A DNA stretch of 64,000 bases from assembly GCF_000772045.1 (NCBI RefSeq), contig NZ_CP009754.1:5394001-5458000 (forward strand), given 5' to 3'. The translations under genes and the position numbers were made by a program. This stretch comes from Streptomyces sp. CCM_MD2014 (lineage in GTDB: Bacteria; Actinomycetota; Actinomycetes; Streptomycetales; Streptomycetaceae). Below are positions 14,390-23,009 of this stretch, one piece after another (positions within the stretch are counted from its first letter, which is position 1; each line of letters begins with the position of its first letter). Below the pieces are notes generated by a model that did not search any database, had not been told where the DNA came from, and saw only the letters and a program-made list of their open reading frames with translations.

Positions 14390-15688
14390 ATGAAGCTCGC
14401 CCCCCGCCTGGCCGTACTGCTGGCCGCGGCCGTCGTCGCCGCGACCGCCTGCGCCCCCCAGACGTCCGACAACTCATCCTCCGGCAAGGACGAGAAGAGC
14501 GGCACGCTGCGCGTCTGGCTGTTCCAGGAGGTCAACAACAAGCCCAAGGAGAAGGTCGTGGACGCGGTCCTCGCCGACTTCGAGAAGGCGCACGACGACA
14601 CGAAGGTCACCGTCGAGTACATCCCGGTCGAGACCCGCGCCCAGCGCATCAAGGCCGCCTTCAACGACCCGGAGAGCGCCCCCGACGTCATCGAGTACGG
14701 CAACACCGACACCGCCGGATACGTCAAGGACGGCGGACTCGCCGACATATCCGGGGAGTTCGCGGCCTGGGACGAGGCCAAGGACGCCGACCCCACCGCC
14801 CGCCAGTCGGTCACCGTGGACGGCAAGGTCTACGGCGCCCCCTACTTCGTCGGCGTCCGCGCCCTGTACTACCGCACCGACGTCTTCGACGAACTCGGGC
14901 TCGAACCCCCCGAGTCGCTGGCCGAGCTGGCGTCCACCGCCAAGAAGGTGCACGCCGCGAAGCCCGGCCTCTACGGCATCGCGGTCGGCGGCGCCTACAC
15001 CTACGGCGCGATGCCCTTCATCTGGGCCAACGGCGGCGAACTCGCCACCGGCAAGGGCGGCTCGTACGCCGCCGCCATCGACAGCGCCGCCGCCCGGAAG
15101 GGCATCGAGGCCTACACCTCCCTGTTCGGGGACGACAACTGCCCCGCCGCCAAGTGCGCCGGCATGGGCGGCAACGACACCGTCACCGCCTTCGCCTCCG
15201 GCAAGGCGGCCATGGCCATCGGCGGCGACTTCAGCCACCAGGCCGTGGAGGCCGGCGAAGTGAAGGGCAAGTACGCGGTCGTTCCGCTGCCCGGCGTCGA
15301 GTCCGGCTCCATCGCCCCCGCCTTCGCGGGCGGCAACAACATCGGCGTCCTCAAGAGCACCTCGCACCGCACCCTCGCCGTCGACCTGATGAAGCGGCTC
15401 GCGTCGAAGAAGGCACAGGGCGAACTCTTCGACGCGATGGGCTTCCTGCCGACCTTCGCGGACGTACGGCAGCAGGTCGCGGCGAAGGAGCCGTTCGTGA
15501 AGCCGTTCGTCGACACGCTCGCCGCCGGCACGAAGTTCGTGCCCGCCTCTCCCGCGTGGGCGACGATCGACTCCTCGCAGGTGCTGCCGACGATGTTCCA
15601 GGAGGTGGTGAGCGGCAAGAAGAACGTGGCCGCCGCCGCCGGGGACGCTGCTCGGAAGATGGACGACGCGTTCGGCTCCGCCGGATGA
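14390..15688 (+). CDS. Sugar ABC transporter substrate-binding lipoprotein
   Basis: The 432-residue family-1 solute-binding protein has a lipoprotein signal ending VVAATAC, with Cys21 as the lipidated residue. A short Ser/Gly linker precedes the mature fold (GTLRVWLFQEVNNKPKEKVVDAVLADFEK, residues ~35-65). PDVIEYGNTD and FASGKAAMAIGGDFS are typical of oligosaccharide binders. GGAGGAAG gives a strong RBS. The stop overlaps the first permease start (ATGA). With the GH20 enzyme downstream and a DasR-like site upstream, an amino-sugar oligosaccharide such as a chitooligomer is a likely ligand, but that is inference. Confidence 0.92.
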   Translation: MKLAPRLAVLLAAAVVAATACAPQTSDNSSSGKDEKSGTLRVWLFQEVNNKPKEKVVDAVLADFEKAHDDTKVTVEYIPVETRAQRIKAAFNDPESAPDVIEYGNTDTAGYVKDGGLADISGEFAAWDEAKDADPTARQSVTVDGKVYGAPYFVGVRALYYRTDVFDELGLEPPESLAELASTAKKVHAAKPGLYGIAVGGAYTYGAMPFIWANGGELATGKGGSYAAAIDSAAARKGIEAYTSLFGDDNCPAAKCAGMGGNDTVTAFASGKAAMAIGGDFSHQAVEAGEVKGKYAVVPLPGVESGSIAPAFAGGNNIGVLKSTSHRTLAVDLMKRLASKKAQGELFDAMGFLPTFADVRQQVAAKEPFVKPFVDTLAAGTKFVPASPAWATIDSSQVLPTMFQEVVSGKKNVAAAAGDAARKMDDAFGSAG

Positions 15689-16677
15689 GTGCGTCGCCTT
15701 CCGGCACGGGGGGTGCGGTGCGTGCGCGGGTGCCGGTGCGTCGTGGCTTGTCGCGCCCGCGCGGCGGTAGCCGCACATCCAACAGAGCCCCGCGCCCCTA
15801 CCGGGGCTCGTCCAGCACCCCTTGGTTGTATCTCGCCCCCGCACTCGTCGTCCTCGGCGGGCTGCTCGTCTACCCCGTCTACCAGCTCGGGCTGATCTCC
15901 TTTCTGGAGTACACGCAGGCGCAGGTCAGCGGTGGGGAGCCGACGACCTTCCAGGGGTTCGGGAACTACGCCGAGCTGTTCGGGGACGGGGAGTTCTGGC
16001 GGGTGCTGCTCGCCACCGTCGTGTTCGCCGCCGCCTGTGTCGTCTCGACGCTGGCCGTCGGCTGTGCGCTCGCCGTGCTGCTCACGCGGGTGCGGGCCGT
16101 ACCGCGGCTGGCGCTGATGCTGGCGGGGCTGGGGGCGTGGGCGACACCGGCGGTCACCGGGTCCACGGTCTGGCTGCTGCTGTTCGACCCCGACTTCGGG
16201 CCCGTCAACCGGATGCTGGGCCTCGGCGACCACTCCTGGACGTACGGGCGCTACAGCGCCTTCCTGCTCGTGCTGCTCGAAGTGGTCTGGTGCTCGTTCC
16301 CGTTCGTCATGGTGACCGTCTACGCCGGGATACGGGCCGTGCCTGCCGAGGTGCTGGAGGCGGCCGCGCTCGACGGGGCCTCGCAGTGGCGGATCTGGCG
16401 CTCGGTGCTCGCGCCGATGCTCCGGCCGATCCTGGTGGTCGTCACCATCCAGTCGGTCATCTGGGACTTCAAGGTCTTCACCCAGATCTACGTCATGACG
16501 AACGGCGGCGGCATCGCCGGCCAGAACCTCGTCCTCAACGTCTACGCCTACCAGAAGGCCTTCGCGTCCTCGCAGTACAGCCTCGGCTCCGCGATCGGGG
16601 TCGTCATGCTGCTGATCCTGCTCGCCGTGACGCTGGTCTACCTGCGGCTGCTGCGCCGTCAGGGGGAGGAGCTGTGA
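15685..16677 (+). CDS. Sugar ABC transporter permease (MalF type)
   Basis: The 330-residue membrane protein has a ~45-residue basic N-terminus, then six hydrophobic segments starting with WLYLAPALVVLGGLLVYPVYQLGL. The EAA loop that contacts the ATPase reads EVLEAAALDGASQWRIWRSVLAPMLRP. It overlaps both neighbours by 4 nt, so all three transporter genes are translationally coupled. The open frame continues upstream through the previous gene only because stops are rare at this GC content. Confidence 0.92.
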   Translation: MSASPSGTGGAVRARVPVRRGLSRPRGGSRTSNRAPRPYRGSSSTPWLYLAPALVVLGGLLVYPVYQLGLISFLEYTQAQVSGGEPTTFQGFGNYAELFGDGEFWRVLLATVVFAAACVVSTLAVGCALAVLLTRVRAVPRLALMLAGLGAWATPAVTGSTVWLLLFDPDFGPVNRMLGLGDHSWTYGRYSAFLLVLLEVVWCSFPFVMVTVYAGIRAVPAEVLEAAALDGASQWRIWRSVLAPMLRPILVVVTIQSVIWDFKVFTQIYVMTNGGGIAGQNLVLNVYAYQKAFASSQYSLGSAIGVVMLLILLAVTLVYLRLLRRQGEEL

Positions 16678-17519
16678 ATCTTCCGCGCGCGCGTGTGCGC
16701 CGTCCGTGGCGGCTCGCGGCCGAGGCGTCCGCGCTGCTGATCGCCGTGGTGGTCGCCTTCCCGCTCTACTGGATGGTGCTGAGCGCCTTCAAACCGGCCG
16801 GGGAGATCGAGTCGAGCGAGCCCCGGCCCTGGACGCTGACCCCCTCGCTGGATTCCTTCCGGCGCGTCTTCGAACAGCAGGAATTCGGCCGCTACTTTCT
16901 CAACAGCCTGATCGTGGCGGGTTCCGTCGTGATCGCCTCGGCGCTGATCGCGTTCCTCGCGGCGACCGCCGTGACGCGTTTCCGGTTCCGTTTCCGGACC
17001 ACCCTGCTGATCATGTTCCTGGTGGCCCAGATGGTGCCCGTGGAGGCGCTCACGATCCCGTTGTTCTTCCTCATGCGGGACGTCGGCCAGCTGAACACGC
17101 TGGGTTCGCTGATCCTGCCCCACATCGCCTTCTCGCTGCCCTTCGCGATCTGGATGCTGCGGGGCTTCGTGAAAGCCGTGCCGGAGGCCCTGGAGGAGGC
17201 CGCCCACATCGACGGGGCGAGCCGGAGCCGCTTTCTCTGGCAGATCCTTTTCCCGCTGGTCTTCCCGGGGCTGGTGGCCACCAGCGTCTTCTCCTTCATC
17301 TCCACCTGGAACGACTTCCTGTTCGCCAAGTCGTTCATCATCAGCGACACCTCCCAGTCGACGCTGCCGATGGCGCTGCTGGTCTTCTACAAGCCGGACG
17401 ATCCCGACTGGGGCGGCGTCATGGCCGCGTCCACGGTGATGACGATTCCGGTGCTGGTCTTCTTCGTACTCGTACAACGACGACTCGTCTCCGGCCTCGG
17501 CGGAGCGGTAAAGGACTGA
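16674..17519 (+). CDS. Sugar ABC transporter permease (MalG type)
   Basis: The 281-residue membrane protein has six predicted segments. The EAA motif is EALEEAAHIDGASRSRFLWQILFPLVFPG. It starts at a GTG overlapping the previous stop (GTGA), ends ...LVSGLGGAVKD, and is followed one base later by the GH20 gene. No ATPase gene is present. Streptomyces sugar importers of this type generally share the multitasking ATPase MsiK encoded elsewhere. Confidence 0.92.
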   Translation: MNLPRARVRRPWRLAAEASALLIAVVVAFPLYWMVLSAFKPAGEIESSEPRPWTLTPSLDSFRRVFEQQEFGRYFLNSLIVAGSVVIASALIAFLAATAVTRFRFRFRTTLLIMFLVAQMVPVEALTIPLFFLMRDVGQLNTLGSLILPHIAFSLPFAIWMLRGFVKAVPEALEEAAHIDGASRSRFLWQILFPLVFPGLVATSVFSFISTWNDFLFAKSFIISDTSQSTLPMALLVFYKPDDPDWGGVMAASTVMTIPVLVFFVLVQRRLVSGLGGAVKD

Positions 17520-17520
17520 C

Positions 17521-19134
17521 GTGAGCGACGTTCTTCCCCAGCCCCAGCAAGTCTCCTCCCAGGAGGACGCCTTCTTCGACCTCGGCCCGGACACCGCTCT
17601 GGTGGCCGGCGACGGCACCGGGCGCACCGAGCGCTGGCTGCGCGCCACGCTGGGCGCCGCCACCGGTCTGCCGCTGGCGCCCGCAGCGGGTGGCGGCGGT
17701 GCCATCCGCCTCGCCCTCGACGCCGGCCTGCCCGACGAGGGTTACCGCCTGGTCGTCGCCCCGGAGGGCGTGCACCTCACCGGCGGCGACGCGGCCGGCC
17801 TGTTCTGGGGCGCCCAGACGCTGCGCCAGCTCCTCGGCCCGGACGCCTTCCGGCGCGCCCCGCTGCCCGGCCGCCGCTGGCGGCTGCCGCTGACCCGCAT
17901 CGAGGACGCGCCCCGTTTCCGCTGGCGCGGCCTGATGCTGGACGTCGCCCGGCACTTCATGCCCAAGGACGGCGTCCTGCGCTACCTGGACCTGATGGCC
18001 GCGCACAAACTCAACGTCCTGCACTTCCACCTGACGGACGACCAGGGCTGGCGCGTGGAGATCAAACGCCACCCGAAGCTCACCGAGACCGGCTCCTGGC
18101 GCGCACGCACGAAATACGGCCACCGCGCCTCGCCGCTGTGGGAGGACAAACCCCACGGCGGTTACTACACCCAGGACGACATCCGGGAGATCGTCGCCTA
18201 CGCGGCCGAACGGCACATCACCGTCGTCCCCGAAATCGACGTACCCGGACACTCGCAGGCCGCCATCGCCGCGTATCCCGAACTCGGCAACACGGACGTG
18301 ATCGACACCACAGCGCTCTCCGTGTGGGACACCTGGGGCGTCTCCCCGAACGTCCTCGCGCCCACGGACGCCGTGCTGCGCTTCTACGAGGGCGTGTTCG
18401 AGGAACTGCTGGAGCTTTTCCCCTCGGAGTTCGTCCACATCGGCGGCGACGAATGCCCGAAGGAGCAGTGGCGGCGTTCGGCCACCGCGCAGGCGCGCAT
18501 CGAGGAACTCGCCCTGGCGAACGAGGACGAACTCCAGGCCTGGATCATCCAGCACTTCGACACCTGGCTCACCGAACGCGGGCGCCGGCTCATCGGCTGG
18601 GACGAAATCCTGGAGGGCGGCCTGGCCAAGGGCGCGGCCGTGGCGTCCTGGCGCGGTTACGCGGGCGGGGTCGCCGCCGCGCGCGCGGGGCACGACGTCG
18701 TGATGTGCCCCGAGCAGCAGGTGTACCTGGACCACCGGCAGGCCCCGGGCGAGGACGAACCCGTGCCGATCGGCTTCGTGCGCACCCTGGAGGACGTCTA
18801 CCGGTTCGAACCGGTTCCCGCCGAACTGACACCGGACGAGTCCGGACACGTGATCGGCACCCAGGCCAACGTGTGGACCGAGGTGATGGAGAACCAGGGG
18901 CGCGTGGACTACCAGGTGTTCCCGAGGCTCGCCGCCTTCGCCGAGGTCGCCTGGAGCGCCCTGCCGGCCCCCGCCGAGCGGGACTACGCCGCCTTCGAGC
19001 GGCGGATGGCCGCCCACTACCGGCGCCTGGACGCCCTGGGCGTCGACTACCGGCCGCCCGCCGGCCCGCTGCCGTGGCAGCGACGGCCCGGGGTGCTCGG
19101 CCGGCCGATCGACGGGCCGCCGCCGAACAAGTAG
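17521..19134 (+). CDS. Beta-N-acetylhexosaminidase (GH20)
   Basis: The 537-residue glycoside hydrolase hydrolyses terminal GlcNAc or GalNAc. An N-terminal GH20b domain (~20-135) is followed by the TIM barrel from ~140 (RFRWRGLMLDVARHFMP, NVLHFHLTDDQGWRVEIK). The catalytic Asp-Glu pair is D310-E311 in HIGGDECPKEQW. EHQANVWTE-like and LPAFAEV-like C-terminal motifs occur as IGTQANVWTEVM and RLAAFAEVAWS. There is no signal peptide, so it acts in the cytoplasm on imported oligosaccharide. It starts 1 bp after the permease stop, in the same operon as the transporter. Confidence 0.92.
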   Translation: MSDVLPQPQQVSSQEDAFFDLGPDTALVAGDGTGRTERWLRATLGAATGLPLAPAAGGGGAIRLALDAGLPDEGYRLVVAPEGVHLTGGDAAGLFWGAQTLRQLLGPDAFRRAPLPGRRWRLPLTRIEDAPRFRWRGLMLDVARHFMPKDGVLRYLDLMAAHKLNVLHFHLTDDQGWRVEIKRHPKLTETGSWRARTKYGHRASPLWEDKPHGGYYTQDDIREIVAYAAERHITVVPEIDVPGHSQAAIAAYPELGNTDVIDTTALSVWDTWGVSPNVLAPTDAVLRFYEGVFEELLELFPSEFVHIGGDECPKEQWRRSATAQARIEELALANEDELQAWIIQHFDTWLTERGRRLIGWDEILEGGLAKGAAVASWRGYAGGVAAARAGHDVVMCPEQQVYLDHRQAPGEDEPVPIGFVRTLEDVYRFEPVPAELTPDESGHVIGTQANVWTEVMENQGRVDYQVFPRLAAFAEVAWSALPAPAERDYAAFERRMAAHYRRLDALGVDYRPPAGPLPWQRRPGVLGRPIDGPPPNK

Positions 19135-19407
19135 GAAAACTCCGCCACATAGCGAGACTCGGAACGTGAAACGCCCCTAAACGTCACCGAAGAGTGGCAA
19201 CTCGCGCGCATGGCGCCCGGCTCCGATCACCGGAGATCCCGTACGAAAACGTCCCATCCCGCCGACGAGGCGGGCGAATGCCTCCTATGGGACCCCTGCG
19301 TTCGGGCCCTGCGAAGATGTGCCAGAGTTGCCACGTCCGCCCTGTGAGGTCGTACGGTACGGCCACATGGGCGGGACCAGGTGGGACAGCGGGAAGGGGC
19401 AGTCGGT
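19135..19407 (+). other. Intergenic region with nested hairpins before the Mo-hydroxylase operon
   Basis: There is no gene here. GTCCCAT (19251-19257) pairs with ATGGGAC (19287-19293), and inside it CCCGCC (19258-19263) pairs with GGCGGG (19269-19274). A small CTCCG/CGGAG hairpin lies just upstream. These could be the terminator of the ABC/GH20 operon or part of a leader for the next operon. Confidence 0.4.
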
Positions 19408-20301
19408 TTGACCACGCACGCACCGCAGGCGGCGCAGGCCGTCACGCTGCCCACGACACTGGACGAGGCCGTGGCGGCGCTCGCGGCGATGCCCGCGGCC
19501 GTTCCGGTCGCGGGCGGCACCGACCTGATGGCGGCCGTCAACTCCGGCCAGCTCAGGCCCGCCGCGCTGGTGGGCCTCGGCCGGATCAGCGAGATCCGCG
19601 GCTGGCAGTACCAGGACGGCCACGCGCTGCTCGGCGCGGGCCTCACCCACGCCCGCATGGGCCGCCCCGACTTCGCGGCGCTCATCCCGGCGCTCGCCGC
19701 CGCCGCACGCGCCGCCGGACCGCCGCAGATCCGCAACGCGGGCACCCTGGGCGGCAACATCGCCTCGGCCGCCCCCACCGGGGACGCGCTGCCGGTGCTG
19801 GCCGCCCTGGAGGCGACGCTGATCATCGCGGGCCAGGAGGGCGCCCGGCGCGAGGTGCCGGTCTCCCACCTGCTGGCGGGCATGGAGATGCTCCGCGCGG
19901 GCGAGGTGATCGGCTACGTGCGCGTGCCGCTGCTGCACGCGCCGCAGGTCTTCCTGAAGGCGACCGGCCGCACCGGTCCCGGCCGCGCGACCGCCTCCGT
20001 GGCGCTGGTCCTCGACCCGGCCCGGCGCGGCGTACGGTGCGCCGTGGGCGCCATCGCGCCGATGCCGCTGCGGCCCCTGGAGGCCGAGCAGTGGGTGGCC
20101 TCGCTCATCGACTGGGACAACGGCCGCGCCATCGTCCCCGAGGCGCTGCACGGCTTCGGCGAGTACGTCGCCGCGGCCTGCATCCCCGACGAGGCCCCGG
20201 CCGAGGACGGCTCCGTGCCGCCGCTGCCGCCCGCCGTACTGCACCTGCGGCGCACCGTCGCCGCGCTGGCCCGACGAGCACTGGGGAGGGCACTGTCGTG
20301 A
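19408..20301 (+). CDS. FAD-binding subunit of a molybdenum-hydroxylase-like complex
   Basis: The ~297-residue protein resembles the FAD (medium) subunit of xanthine/CO dehydrogenases. The FAD-binding motifs are VPVAGGTDLMAAVNSG (N-terminus) and the NAGTLGGNIASAAPTGD region. A CODH-FAD-C-like region follows, with FLKATGRTGPGRATASVALVL. TTG 19408 is chosen because GGAAGGGG lies ~9 nt upstream; an in-frame GTG at 19381 lacks a good RBS. It overlaps the Fe-S subunit by 4 nt (GTGA). The substrate of the complex is unknown. Confidence 0.85.
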   Translation: MTTHAPQAAQAVTLPTTLDEAVAALAAMPAAVPVAGGTDLMAAVNSGQLRPAALVGLGRISEIRGWQYQDGHALLGAGLTHARMGRPDFAALIPALAAAARAAGPPQIRNAGTLGGNIASAAPTGDALPVLAALEATLIIAGQEGARREVPVSHLLAGMEMLRAGEVIGYVRVPLLHAPQVFLKATGRTGPGRATASVALVLDPARRGVRCAVGAIAPMPLRPLEAEQWVASLIDWDNGRAIVPEALHGFGEYVAAACIPDEAPAEDGSVPPLPPAVLHLRRTVAALARRALGRALS

Positions 20302-23009
20302 CCGACGACCGGCATGGCGACGAGTACCGGGACGGGTACGGGGACGAGTACGGCGATCAGCACGCCGGGGGCACGCCGCCGAGCGGCGGACGCTGGGACC
20401 CGCTGCCCCAGGGCGACTACGACGACGGCGCCACCGCCTTCGTGAAACTCCCCGAGGGCGGCGTGGACGCGCTCCTCGCCTCCTCCGACAGTCCGCTCGC
20501 CGCGCCCGGCCACGGCTACGTGCCGCCCCAGATCACGGTCGCGCCCGCCACCACCGCCGGCACCGACCCGGCCGCCACGGGCTCCTGGGCGATGCCGTCG
20601 ACGCCGTCCGCCCCCGTGGACGGCACCCAGTGGCAGGCGCCGGACGCCGGGCAGGGGTACGGCGACTACGCCGCCCACCACGACCCGTACGGCGGGGCGG
20701 CGCCCTACGGCACGCACCCCGGGCAGGGCGTCCCCGGGCAGGACGACCGGTTCGCCCACCAGCCCGGGCCCACCGGACAGTGGGACTTCTCGCAGGCCGC
20801 GCAGGCCTCCGAGGCCGACGCTGAGGCCGCTGCGCCGGCGCCGGCGCCGGGCCAGGACGTGACCGGGCAGTGGTCCATCCCCGTGGCCGGCGGTGACCTG
20901 CCGGACGAGTCGGGCGAGTTCACCACGTCGTCCCTGGCCGAGCAGTGGGGCACCGGTGCGCCCGCCACCCTGCCCGGCGGCGCTCCCGCCCCCTGGGCGA
21001 CGCAGCCCTCCGGGCAGCCGTGGGGCGAACGCCGGGAGGAGAGCGGGCCGGACACCGGTGAACGGTCCGCCGAGGATCTGCGCCCACCGTCGACCCAGCC
21101 CGCCGGCCGGCCCTGGGGCGACGGCACGGCCCAGTCCGTCCCGACCGGCGAGGAGCGCCCCGCCGGGCTCCCGCACGCCCACGCCTCCGACGACGGCGCG
21201 AACGGTCCCGGCCACGACGGGGGCCGGTACGCCTCCGATTCCGCCGACGGCCCGCACACCCCCGGCCCCGCGGCCGGTGTGCACGGGTCCGATTCCGGCG
21301 GAGGGCCGTACGCGGCCGATCCCGCCGAGGGCATGAACGCGCCCGGTCCCGCCGAGGACCCACGGGTGTCCGCGTCCGCCGACGGCGCGAACGGTCCCGG
21401 CCACGACGGGGGCCGGTACGCCTCCGATTCCGCCGACGGCCCGCACGCCCCCGGCTCCGCGGCCGGTGTGCACGGGTCCGGTTCCGGCGGGGGGCCGTAC
21501 GCGGCCGATCCCGCCGAGGGCATGAACGCGCCCGGTCCCGCCGAGGACCCACGGGTGTCCGCGTCCGACGACGGCGCGAACGGGCCCGGCCACGACGGGG
21601 GCCGGTACGCCTCCGATTCCACCGACGGCCCGCACGCCTCCGGCATGGACACCTCCGGCCACGCCGACGGCCCGCACGCCGACGGCCCGCACGCCCCCGG
21701 TCACGCCGACGGCGCGCAGGCGTCCGGCCCCGCGAACGGCATGCACGCGCCCGGTCACGCCGACGGCGCGCAGGCGTCCGCCCCCGCGAACGGCATGCAC
21801 GCGCCCGGTCCCGCCGAGGGCGTGCGCCGGTCCGCTTCCGGCGCCGTCCCGTACCCGTCCGGCCCCGCCGACGGGACGGCCGGGGCGGCCACCGGGCCGG
21901 CCGGTGGGGCCGAGACGGTGGCCGGCGAGCCCGGTGGGGCCGAGGAGGCCCCTGAAGGCCCGGCAGAAGGCTCGGCGGGCCGCAGTGAGGAGACGGGGGG
22001 CGAACCCCGCCCGGAGGCCGCCGACGGCTCCGTGACGGGCTCGGCGCCGACCGCCGGTAGCGGGCCGGCGTCCGAGCTTGCGCGGGAGCACGGCCAGGAG
22101 CCGGCGTCCGGGCACGGGCAGGAGCCCGGAGGAGCGCCGCATCCGGAGCCCGCGGCCGGCCCGGCCGGCCCCGAGAGCGCCGACGGGCCCGGTCCGGCGG
22201 ACGCCGAGGCGGACCCGGCCGACGGCGGTACCGGTTTGGACGGGACCCGGCCCGACGCCACCGACCCCGAAGCGGCCCCCGCCCCGGCCGCCACCGAGGA
22301 GCCACCGGCCCCCGTCGGCCCGCAGGACGAGCACCCCCTCGCCTCGTACGTGCTGCGCGTCAACGGCGCCGACCGGCCCGTCACCGACGCCTGGATCGGC
22401 GAGTCCCTGCTGTACGTGCTGCGTGAGCGGCTCGGCCTCGCGGGCGCCAAGGACGGCTGCTCGCAGGGCGAGTGCGGCGCCTGCAACGTGCAGGTCGACG
22501 GACGGCTCGTCGCCTCCTGCCTGGTCCCGGCCGTGACCTCGGCCGGCAGCGAGGTGCGCACCGTCGAGGGTCTGGCCACCGACGGACGGCCCTCGGACGT
22601 GCAGCGGGCGCTCGCCCGGCGCGGCGCGGTGCAGTGCGGCTTCTGCGTGCCCGGCATGGCGATGACCGTGCACAACCTCCTGGAGGGCAACCCGGCGCCG
22701 ACCGAGCTGGAGGCCCGCCAGGCCCTGTGCGGCAACCTGTGCCGCTGCTCCGGCTACCGGGGCGTCCTGGAGGCCGTCCAGGAGGTCGTCGCCGAACGCG
22801 AGGCGCACGCCGACGCCGAGGCACACGCGGGCGCGGACGCCGACGAGCCCCGCATCCCGCACCAGGCCGGTCCCGGCGCGGGCGGCGTCAACCCGTCGGC
22901 GTTCGAGTCCCAGCCGCCACCGGACGCGCGGGACGCGACAGGACCGCACGACAGCCACCCGCCCTACGGCGAGCACGGCAACCACGGCCAGGACGGAGGC
23001 CACGCGTGA
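20298..23009 (+). CDS. [2Fe-2S] subunit with a ~675-residue disordered N-terminal extension
   Basis: The 903-residue product is several times the usual ~160 residues for this subunit. Residues 1-~675 are low-complexity (D, G, P, A, H, S) and include near-identical 63-residue repeats. The functional module begins ~678: SYVLRVNGADRPVTD, then the first cluster CSQGECGACN...C (C721, C726, C729, C741). The second cluster follows as CGFCVPGMAM and LCGNLCRCSGY. All cluster cysteines are present, so electron transfer should work. The gene overlaps both neighbours (GTGA). The role of the extension is unknown. Confidence 0.88.
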   Translation: MTDDRHGDEYRDGYGDEYGDQHAGGTPPSGGRWDPLPQGDYDDGATAFVKLPEGGVDALLASSDSPLAAPGHGYVPPQITVAPATTAGTDPAATGSWAMPSTPSAPVDGTQWQAPDAGQGYGDYAAHHDPYGGAAPYGTHPGQGVPGQDDRFAHQPGPTGQWDFSQAAQASEADAEAAAPAPAPGQDVTGQWSIPVAGGDLPDESGEFTTSSLAEQWGTGAPATLPGGAPAPWATQPSGQPWGERREESGPDTGERSAEDLRPPSTQPAGRPWGDGTAQSVPTGEERPAGLPHAHASDDGANGPGHDGGRYASDSADGPHTPGPAAGVHGSDSGGGPYAADPAEGMNAPGPAEDPRVSASADGANGPGHDGGRYASDSADGPHAPGSAAGVHGSGSGGGPYAADPAEGMNAPGPAEDPRVSASDDGANGPGHDGGRYASDSTDGPHASGMDTSGHADGPHADGPHAPGHADGAQASGPANGMHAPGHADGAQASAPANGMHAPGPAEGVRRSASGAVPYPSGPADGTAGAATGPAGGAETVAGEPGGAEEAPEGPAEGSAGRSEETGGEPRPEAADGSVTGSAPTAGSGPASELAREHGQEPASGHGQEPGGAPHPEPAAGPAGPESADGPGPADAEADPADGGTGLDGTRPDATDPEAAPAPAATEEPPAPVGPQDEHPLASYVLRVNGADRPVTDAWIGESLLYVLRERLGLAGAKDGCSQGECGACNVQVDGRLVASCLVPAVTSAGSEVRTVEGLATDGRPSDVQRALARRGAVQCGFCVPGMAMTVHNLLEGNPAPTELEARQALCGNLCRCSGYRGVLEAVQEVVAEREAHADAEAHAGADADEPRIPHQAGPGAGGVNPSAFESQPPPDARDATGPHDSHPPYGEHGNHGQDGGHA
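21192..21650 (+). repeat. 189-bp in-frame tandem repeats inside the Fe-S subunit gene
   Basis: Copies begin at 21192, 21381 and 21570, exactly 189 bp (63 codons) apart and nearly identical. The third diverges after roughly 80 bp. Each codes DGANGPGHDGGRYASDS followed by DGPH, GGGPYAADPAEGMNAPG and AEDPRVSAS. A shorter imperfect set (GHADGAQAS.PANGMHAPG) follows to about 21810. Copy number is likely to vary between strains. Confidence 0.92.

Noticed and set aside
14197..16677. A single 826-codon open frame running through the binding-protein gene into the permease
   Set aside because: The first 496 codons are an off-frame shadow of the lipoprotein gene. The permease starts at ATG 15685 with the usual 4-nt overlap.
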